Assembly: GCF_000422885.1 (NCBI RefSeq)
Contig: NZ_AUGX01000038.1
Span: 1 to 54,735 of the forward strand
Length of the DNA: 54,735 nucleotides
From: Ottowia thiooxydans DSM 14619
Lineage (GTDB): Bacteria > Pseudomonadota > Gammaproteobacteria > Burkholderiales > Burkholderiaceae_C
Direction: 5' to 3'
The translations under genes and the position numbers were made by a program. Positions 49,084 to 54,735 of this stretch are shown here, piece by piece. Position 1 is the first letter of the stretch, and each line of letters begins with the position of its first letter. A model generated the notes under the pieces. The model made no database searches. It saw only the letters and a list, made by a program, of their open reading frames with translations, and had not been told where the DNA came from.

Positions 49084-49734
49084 ATGAGCAAAGCTCTAGA
49101 ACTCGAACGCCCTCGCTTGTTAACCGACGTGGTGGGTGTGCGCCTGCGGGAAGCAATCATCAATGGTGACCTAAAACTGGGCGAACAGGTCTCAGAGGCG
49201 CAGCTTGCGCAATTGATGAACGTGAGCAAAACGCCTGTGCGCGAGGCCCTACTGCGCCTCAAATCCGAAGGGCTGGTGGAGATTCACCCACAGCGCGGGA
49301 CCTTCGTCTTCCGCTTGTCCACTAAAGAAGTAGCGCATCTATGCCAATTCCGAGCCATGATAGAAACGGAAGCACTACGAGAAGCCATGCACGCGCGTCC
49401 GAAGGCACTAGTCAAGCGATTGGCAGTGCTCGTGAAGTCAATGAGGACGGCCGAACAGGCGCAGGATATGTCTGCGTTGGCGCAGTTGGACATGGACTTC
49501 CATTGGGCGCTTTTGGCGTTATGCGAGAACGACTACCTGCGTGCCGGATATGAGCTTCTGCGCTACCAGCTCAACGCTCTGCGCCACCGTTCGCCCATCT
49601 CGAACGCGGTGTCAAGTCACCAGATCCTAGTGGACGCAATTGCTGGGGACGATGTCACCACTGCCACGGGGTTGCTGCGTGAGCACATTCAGGACAACGA
49701 GCCCCGGTACTGCATTGCCTGCGGAGTGGCATAA
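49084..49734 (+). CDS. GntR-family regulator (FadR-type, FCD domain)
   Basis: This 216-residue regulator has an N-terminal winged helix (LREAIINGDLKLGEQVSEAQLAQLMNVSKTPVREALLRLKSEGLV) and a C-terminal all-helical FCD domain whose metal-binding candidates are Asp and His in LDMDFHWALL and the His in LLREHI. The ATG at 49084 is the family start; the longer frame runs through the palindrome. The neighbour to the right is unrelated, so its targets are probably elsewhere besides itself. FCD proteins bind small carboxylates or sugars acids. Confidence 0.87.
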   Translation: MSKALELERPRLLTDVVGVRLREAIINGDLKLGEQVSEAQLAQLMNVSKTPVREALLRLKSEGLVEIHPQRGTFVFRLSTKEVAHLCQFRAMIETEALREAMHARPKALVKRLAVLVKSMRTAEQAQDMSALAQLDMDFHWALLALCENDYLRAGYELLRYQLNALRHRSPISNAVSSHQILVDAIAGDDVTTATGLLREHIQDNEPRYCIACGVA

Positions 49735-49779
49735 CAGTCATTTTTTCTTGGACAATAAATCTCCCAGCGTCATTCGACT

Positions 49780-50688
49780 ATGAAAAACATAATTCAGAAT
49801 CAACATCTAAGTCCATTAATGATCGCCGCAGGCAACGGTGAAGCGGAGGAAGTAAAAAAACTCCTCGCGGGTGGAGATTCTCCCTTTTTACTTGATAGCC
49901 TTACTGGGACGTCACCTTTGCATTTTGCGGCTCAAGGAGGGAACATCGAAGTTGCCCGTCTCCTGATCGGTGCAGGTGCCCTAATCAATTTGCAAGCTGC
50001 AAGTAACAGCTTTACGCCATTAATGGTCGCGGTTTGGTATAGAAATCCGGAAATGGTCCAATTTTTGTTAGAGCAAAAAAGGATAAATCCTTTAATGAAG
50101 AATTTATTCGGAATGACAGCTCGAGAGTTCATCAATGAGAAAGATGAAGCTTCACAGAATAGGGCCGATAGAGAAATAATCGGAATATTCGATGAATTTT
50201 TCAAAAATAGAAATATATTTATAACACACCATTTTGAGGAAGACGAAGTCACACCAAAGCCTAGTGGAAATATTAACGTTCGGATTCCCAATGGCATCAA
50301 TGGCAACGATTACCATACTTCTGCATTGGTGGCCGGAAGAAATGGGGATATTGCGCTCTTAAAAAAATTGCTGGCGGATGGAGCAGATATCCTAGCAACC
50401 GACGAATATATGCTCGCCAACATCGCACACAAGGCAGCGTATAACGGTCACGCAGACATCTTGGAGTTGATATGTAGACTTCCGGATTTTGACGAAATTA
50501 AAGATAAACAAGGGCCTACTAACGGTTATACGCCACTACATGACGCGGTGTGGCACGGGCATTATGAGGCTGTCAAAATTCTCTTAAGTTCCGGTGTGAT
50601 AAGAGATTTAAAGGCATGGGACAACCTTACGCCGCTGGATCTTGCTCTCAAAAATGGATATGAAGAGATAGCTGAACTTTTTAAGTAA
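49780..50688 (+). CDS. Ankyrin-repeat protein
   Basis: This 302-residue protein is built of ankyrin repeats. Blocks at TSPLHFAAQGGNIEVARLLIGAGA, TPLMVAVWYRNPEMVQFLLEQ, HTSALVAGRNGDIALLKKLLADGAD and TPLHDAVWHGHYEAVKILLSSG are clear. It is more AT-rich than the surrounding genes, which suggests transfer. It has no signal peptide or enzymatic domain. It may bind a partner protein or act as an immunity-type orphan. Alone in its transcript. Confidence 0.8.
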   Translation: MKNIIQNQHLSPLMIAAGNGEAEEVKKLLAGGDSPFLLDSLTGTSPLHFAAQGGNIEVARLLIGAGALINLQAASNSFTPLMVAVWYRNPEMVQFLLEQKRINPLMKNLFGMTAREFINEKDEASQNRADREIIGIFDEFFKNRNIFITHHFEEDEVTPKPSGNINVRIPNGINGNDYHTSALVAGRNGDIALLKKLLADGADILATDEYMLANIAHKAAYNGHADILELICRLPDFDEIKDKQGPTNGYTPLHDAVWHGHYEAVKILLSSGVIRDLKAWDNLTPLDLALKNGYEEIAELFK

Positions 50689-51154
50689 AGAAAAACCTCT
50701 GTTCTATAGGCTCCAAAGGAGGGTGGACGCATAACTGGCTCTCACGTTCTCATAAGAGCCGACCTTACTCATTGCACCTTGCGTGAATTCACTCATTGCA
50801 GACCCTAGTTGGCCAAAATTCAGGGGGTTAAGTAGATTTCAGGGGGTTCCCTCGGTGCGTGTCACGCTGGCATCTCTAGGTATATGAGCTCGGAGAGTTG
50901 GGCGTTAGCTCTGACATGAGTGAAGCTGCGCTCCCGTACATCAACATGTGCGACTCAACGCATAGGCCGCAAAGTTGTAATCTCACATGTAGACATGTCA
51001 TGTGCACGACCTAAGGTTGAGCTCTTTGCAGAGGACAATGGTCATGAGGTATGGCGTCAACGAGAGGACGCGACGGTTGCTGAGAGCATCCCCACATTCT
51101 CGATACTTAACATAATACACATCGTATGAAGTAAGACCAACACGGCAGATACCC
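50689..51154. other. Non-coding gap with no assigned content
   Basis: About 465 bases with no convincing gene, promoter or terminator. A GGCGTTAGCTC near 50903 recalls the end of an integron attC site but the other half is not visible. Confidence 0.35.
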
Positions 51155-51330
51155 CTGCACGTGCGGGAAACCCGCGCCAGCCAAGGCCGCAAGCTCCGTT
51201 CGTTGTATCGCAGCCTGGGCTGGTCAAGGGCCGACTGCGCGAAGTTCCTTCATGTCACCAAGCGCGGCCTACAGAACTTGGACGCCGTTCGCCACGCTCA
51301 AGCTGTGATGCGACTGCATCTGCGCTTCAT
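51155..51330 (+). pseudogene. Broken VC1465-type Xer recombination activation factor
   Basis: The translated frame reads RETRASQGRKLRSLYRSLGWSRADCAKFLHVTKRGLQNLDAVRHAQ. This matches a helix-turn-helix family often named VC1465 or Xer activation factor, found with integrative mobile elements. The usual Trp-Glu after the recognition helix is changed to Leu-Asp, and the conserved GRHAIPY-type end is lost, running into unrelated residues. The remnant is about 55 residues and ends against the VOC gene. Likely a relic of a past integration event. Confidence 0.5.
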
Positions 51331-51719
51331 GCGGCAACATGGCACGCTACACACAGCTTGTTCCCATCGAGGTCACGAAAGTACGCGCCGAAATATTGCT
51401 CGTGGTATTCAGGCCGGAGTCCTGGAGCGCCTTCGGGTGCAGCACCAAGCAGCAACGCGAGTTCATACACTCGCTCGACTTTAGCTCGCGATGAAGCCAT
51501 GAAGGCCACCATGGTGCCGTTTCCGGGGCTCGGTGCTTCGGTATTGAACGGTTTGGCAATAACGAATAGCGGGCGTGGACCGGGAGTTGACTCCCATCCT
51601 GCCCATGGTTTTTCAGGGTCACAGAACCGCTCTTTGAAACCCAATACCTGAAAAATCTGGCGATAGAAATTCAACGATCGGTCGAAGTCAGAGATCCCAA
51701 CAAAAACATGCGAGAACAT
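51327..51719 (-). CDS. VOC-family protein (glyoxalase/bleomycin-resistance-like)
   Basis: This 130-residue vicinal-oxygen-chelate protein starts FSHVFVGISDFDRSLNFYRQIFQVLGF and ends EYHEQYFGAYFRDLDGNKLCVACH, the paired beta-alpha-beta-beta-beta pattern with metal-ligand His and Glu positions. The ATG at 51719 follows GAGG by 7-8 bases. VOC proteins range from glyoxalases to dioxygenases and resistance proteins; this copy's role cannot be told. It sits alone facing the mobile-element remnant. Confidence 0.83.
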   Translation of the reverse strand: MFSHVFVGISDFDRSLNFYRQIFQVLGFKERFCDPEKPWAGWESTPGPRPLFVIAKPFNTEAPSPGNGTMVAFMASSRAKVERVYELALLLGAAPEGAPGLRPEYHEQYFGAYFRDLDGNKLCVACHVAA

Positions 51720-51761
51720 TTTTCCATCCTCAGATTCACATCTACCGATTGACTTCGACAA

Positions 51762-52098
51762 ATGGCGCCAACCATTCGTCAGAAAGAATTATCAATCATC
51801 GATGTCATTTGGTTCTCTCCAGCTGAGCACCTCGTCTCGCATAGTTCTCGACATCAAGCACCTCCGGAGCTACACCTGCGCTTTTTTCCATCGTCGGGTA
51901 GCTTCTGACGGCCCTTGGGGCCGCGCCAAGTTCGTTTACTCCGTTCTTGAGCTTGTGGCTCGCTATCCCGGACCGCCCTTCTCTCTTCTATCAGGGATTT
52001 CGGCACTCTACTGCCATTCATGTCACCCAAACAGGTGATAGACAGGCATCCGGCGCCAGCTTAAGCTCGTAACCACTTTGAAAATTCATCCGCAGCAC
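51762..52098. other. Non-coding gap before the MORN gene
   Basis: About 335 bases with no supported gene. No clear promoter or terminator was found. Confidence 0.35.
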
Positions 52099-53970
52099 AT
52101 GACTAAAAACCTCTTCACTCATGCAGTCCATATGCTTTTACCGGCACTTGGCCTTGTTTTCTGCGTAAACGCCCAGGCCAACTGGCTCATGTATGACGAA
52201 GCCAGTTCAAAAGGAATTTATGTTTTTGAGAACGGCGTACGGTACGAAGGAGGCGTGCGTAACAAGCAATTCCACGGGCACGCCGTAGTCACCTCGCCTA
52301 ATGGTCAACGCTTTGAGGGAGCCTATGTTGACAACAAGCGAACCGGCTATGGGGTGCTCGTTTCGGCGAGTGGGCAACGCTTTGAAGGGCAGTTTTTAGA
52401 TGGAAATCGGACTGGGAAGGGACTTCATACGTGGCCGGATGGTCACCGCTACGAAGGCGATTTTCTTGATGGGAAAGCTCACGGCCAGGGAACGATGGCC
52501 TACCCCAATGGACAACGTTACGAAGGTCAATTCTTAGAAGGAAAAAGAGCGGGAAAAGGGGTTTTAACCTGGCCGGATGGTCACCGCTACGAGGGCGATT
52601 TTCTTGATGGGAAAATGCACGGCCAGGGAACGATGGCCTCCCCCAATGGACAACGTTACGAAGGTCAATTCTTAGAAGAAAAAAGAGCGGGAAAAGGGGT
52701 TTTAACCTGGGCGGATGGGCAACGCTACGAGGGCGAATTCTTGGATGACAACCAGAGTGGACGCGGGTTGCTTGTGTACGCCGACGGTCGGCGCTACGAA
52801 GGTCAATTTTTAAATGGAAAAATAGCGGGAAAAGGCACTTTCACTTGGCCATCTGGGGCCCGCCATGAAGGCGACTACCTCAACGAGAAGCGGAATGGGC
52901 ATGGGGTTTTTACATACTCAAATGGGCAACGGTATGAGGGGCAATTCCTGGATGGAGACGAGTCCGGAAAGGGAGTTCATACCTGGCCTTCAGGCCAACG
53001 ATACGAAGGTACCTTTTTGAAAGGGGCGCTCGAGGGTTGGGGCGAGATGCGTTACGCAGATGGAGAGAGGTATGCCGGAGAATGGCGAGGAGGCAAACGC
53101 GTAGACCGCATTGAACAGCGGGAGGCGCGCGAACGACAAAATTCAGGCAATACCTCCCAGCTCATCGCTGGCTTGATCGGTACAGCCGTCATTGGAAGCG
53201 CGCAGGGAATTGGAAGTGCTGCAAAGTTGCGTATGGCAGGCGGATTTATTGCTGACGTGGCGACTAACGGCCAAGCGGGTGGCATACAGAGCGCAACTCG
53301 AGACATTCAATCAATGCCCATCAATACGCAGCAAGGCTTTGCTGAACAGCAGCGGGCAGCCTTGGCCGCAGAAAGAGCACGCCAGGAGAATCAGCAGGTA
53401 CTTGCGCGTGCTGAACAAGATAGACAACAGCGGCAGGCTCGTCTTGAACAGGACAAGCAGCAGCTGGCTACTCGTACCGAACAAGCAATCCAGCAGCCGG
53501 CTACTCGCGCTGCACCACAAAACCAGCAGTCGCTGCCGGTTACTGGTGGTGGTACTGGACAGCAAAGCCTGCAGTTGATTGCTCGTTCGGATCCACAAAA
53601 CCCACGGGCAGTTGCTCCTGGTGAGCAATCTTCTCCACCAGCATTTCCGCCGGTGATGGAAACCAATCCGTATGTACGGGACTCTCATCGGAACTTCTCC
53701 TCTTGGGACGTGCCGATGTCCCCATGGAGCGGAGACTCCAGATTTGCAGAAACCCGTGCCGCAGCATGCGAAGCTGTCCTGAATGTGATCTCACGGAAGA
53801 TCCAAGAAGAGAATGCCAGGGGCTACAAGGTCGTCACGGAGAAAACAAATTGCATATGTAAAACCACTGGGAACCATGGCGAAATTCCGGTGGTTGCAAA
53901 AGGTTGGCTGTGCGGCGCCTACTTTCAATCACGTGATACGGGTAAGCGGAGAGGCGATGTGGCTCGTTGA
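52099..53970 (+). CDS. Secreted MORN-repeat protein
   Basis: This 623-residue protein begins with a signal peptide (hydrophobic HMLLPALGLVFCVNAQA, cleavage likely after NAQA). Residues about 45-330 are around twelve MORN repeats of 23 residues with the core GQRYEGQF and G-x-G-x-x-T-W-P-D-G. Then comes a Gly/Ala-rich hydrophobic stretch (LIAGLIGTAVIGSAQGIGSAAK), a Gln/Arg/Ala-rich coiled linker (residues about 420-500) and a C-terminal domain with four Cys (AAACEAV, TNCICKT, WLCGAYF). The start used is the ATG of MTKNLF. MORN repeats usually bind lipids or scaffold membrane proteins. The role here is unknown. Confidence 0.85.
   Translation: MTKNLFTHAVHMLLPALGLVFCVNAQANWLMYDEASSKGIYVFENGVRYEGGVRNKQFHGHAVVTSPNGQRFEGAYVDNKRTGYGVLVSASGQRFEGQFLDGNRTGKGLHTWPDGHRYEGDFLDGKAHGQGTMAYPNGQRYEGQFLEGKRAGKGVLTWPDGHRYEGDFLDGKMHGQGTMASPNGQRYEGQFLEEKRAGKGVLTWADGQRYEGEFLDDNQSGRGLLVYADGRRYEGQFLNGKIAGKGTFTWPSGARHEGDYLNEKRNGHGVFTYSNGQRYEGQFLDGDESGKGVHTWPSGQRYEGTFLKGALEGWGEMRYADGERYAGEWRGGKRVDRIEQREARERQNSGNTSQLIAGLIGTAVIGSAQGIGSAAKLRMAGGFIADVATNGQAGGIQSATRDIQSMPINTQQGFAEQQRAALAAERARQENQQVLARAEQDRQQRQARLEQDKQQLATRTEQAIQQPATRAAPQNQQSLPVTGGGTGQQSLQLIARSDPQNPRAVAPGEQSSPPAFPPVMETNPYVRDSHRNFSSWDVPMSPWSGDSRFAETRAAACEAVLNVISRKIQEENARGYKVVTEKTNCICKTTGNHGEIPVVAKGWLCGAYFQSRDTGKRRGDVAR
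52441..52716 (+). repeat. 138-bp near-identical tandem duplication in the MORN gene
   Basis: The block at 52441-52578 is repeated at 52579-52716 with few changes. 138 bases equal six times 23, that is two MORN units of 23 residues, so frame is kept. The high identity against the diverged other units shows a recent duplication. Confidence 0.85.
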
Positions 53971-54289
53971 CATTGGTCGATCAACAACGGGAGCCTTGAC
54001 GCGCTAAGTGCCAGTCGACAGACTTGGTTTTTATCCGAATGCGGTCATTTAAGCTGCTTTAACCGGACGTGGCTCTGGATTGGTTCGGTAGAAGCTTGTT
54101 GCGGCAGAAACTCGTATCGCGGCCGCTCATAGAGGGCTGGGAAGCCAGTTTTAGAGTGACCTTAATTCATCCACGGAGTTTTTCCACCCTGAGATGCTCG
54201 CAAACGCGACCACCAGGCAGCTCCGGCAATACCTCGTCTGCCTCCCCTCCCGGTGATTGCCGGTGCTTACGGCAGTGACGGCCCGGATG

Positions 54290-54735
54290 TGTGCTGGTCA
54301 AGTAATTTCGGACACCGAGATAAGGGCACGTTCTGCCATGTGCCGTTCATAGACATTGGGAGGCAGATAGCCCAGGCTCGAGTGCAGACGGCGGCTGTTG
54401 TAGAAGCCGACGATGTAGTCGCAGATGTCGGCGGCGGCTTCAGCGTGGTTGGCGTAGTCGCGCTGCCACACACGTTCCATCTTGAGGTTCAGGAAGAAGC
54501 GCTCCATCACGGCGTTGTCCCAGCAGTTGCCCTTGCCGCTCATGCTCGCGCGCAGGCCATGGCGTGCCAGCAACTGCTGATGCTCGCGGCTGGCGTACTG
54601 GCTGCCCCTGTCGGAATGAACGATGAGTCCTGCAGCAGGGCGACGCTGCGCGATGGCCATCGCCAACGCATCGCACACCAGTGTGGCCGGCATCTCGTGT
54701 GACATGGCCCAACCCACGATCTTGCGGGAATACAG
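54290..54735 (-). mobile_element. IS3-family insertion sequence, right part cut by the window
   Basis: One end of an insertion sequence lies near 54290, where TGTGCTGGTCAAGT could be the terminal repeat just after the transposase stop. The element continues past 54735, so its other end and target duplication are not visible. Confidence 0.7.
54298..54735 (-). CDS. IS3-family transposase, partial
   Basis: This is the C-terminal part of an IS3-group DDE transposase (orfB type). Readable parts are VHSDRGSQYAS with a catalytic Asp, SMSGKGNCWDNAVMERFF with the catalytic Glu and YNSRRLHSSLGYLPP at the end. The first catalytic Asp lies beyond the window edge. It is read on the minus strand and stops at 54298. 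The 54008-54289 gap to its left carries no gene I can support. Confidence 0.9.
   Translation of the reverse strand: MYSRKIVGWAMSHEMPATLVCDALAMAIAQRRPAAGLIVHSDRGSQYASREHQQLLARHGLRASMSGKGNCWDNAVMERFFLNLKMERVWQRDYANHAEAAADICDYIVGFYNSRRLHSSLGYLPPNVYERHMAERALISVSEIT

Noticed and set aside
50890-50930. Integron attC-like sequence
   Set aside because: Only a GGCGTTAG-like end is visible, with no matching second half and no integrase.

Overview
The window is about 54.7 kb of moderately GC-rich DNA from a betaproteobacterium, most likely Burkholderiales and probably Comamonadaceae. The inference rests on Bug/TctC-type orphan binding receptors, a TadA-haloalkane-dehalogenase fusion, a PabB-PabC fusion, a TIGR02444 protein and an ExaC-type aldehyde dehydrogenase beside an AcoR-type activator. 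It is chromosomal accessory and catabolic sequence. I saw no rRNA, tRNA, CRISPR array or phage structural module.

Layout. 0.3-3.3 kb: a MarR regulator divergent from a PaaI thioesterase, a MaoC hydratase and an MFS carrier. 3.4-5.4 kb: a LysR regulator divergent from an EamA exporter. 5.5-12.1 kb: a tight four-gene operon of a LuxE-like acyl-protein synthetase, a LuxC-like acyl-CoA reductase fused to a PaaK-like adenylating enzyme, a second PaaK-like enzyme, and a HATPase-GNAT protein. It has no luciferase genes and is the best candidate for an undescribed system. 12.4-14 kb: a PmtA-like methyltransferase followed by two immunity-type orphans. 14.1-18.6 kb: aldehyde dehydrogenase plus DUF779 behind a sigma-54 promoter, with the divergent AcoR-type activator. 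18.8-19.4 kb: a hemerythrin-like protein. 19.6-25.6 kb: the four-gene DNA repair operon Exo-ligase-Lhr-Core-PdeM, joined by 4-bp stop/start overlaps. 25.7-27 kb: MgtC and TauE proteins.

27.1-39.1 kb is one catabolic locus. The leftward operon encodes enoyl-CoA hydratase, acyl-CoA dehydrogenase, an MBL hydrolase, an ADP-forming CoA ligase and a GntR/UTRA repressor. A Bug receptor is divergent to it. A second leftward operon encodes UbiD, a TIGR04076-like protein, UbiX, DUF169 and a second Bug receptor. All three promoters carry a TTGACA -35 box and a TGTCCGGACA-like palindrome fused to the -10 box, so one regulator, probably the GntR protein, is likely to control the whole locus.

39.4-49.7 kb holds housekeeping and mixed genes: TIGR02444, PabB-PabC, a beta-propeller-like orphan with a small partner, DUF72, TadA-dehalogenase, LD-carboxypeptidase, a cyclase-FHA protein and a GntR/FCD regulator with its palindrome. 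49.8-54.7 kb looks like a decaying accessory end: an AT-rich ankyrin gene, a broken VC1465-type Xer-activation-factor remnant, a VOC protein, a large MORN-repeat protein with a recent internal duplication, and an IS3-family transposase cut by the window edge.

All functions are read from motifs and neighbourhood only; no database search was possible. Start codons were moved from the longest open frame where a ribosome-binding site, overlap or family N-terminus argued for it.
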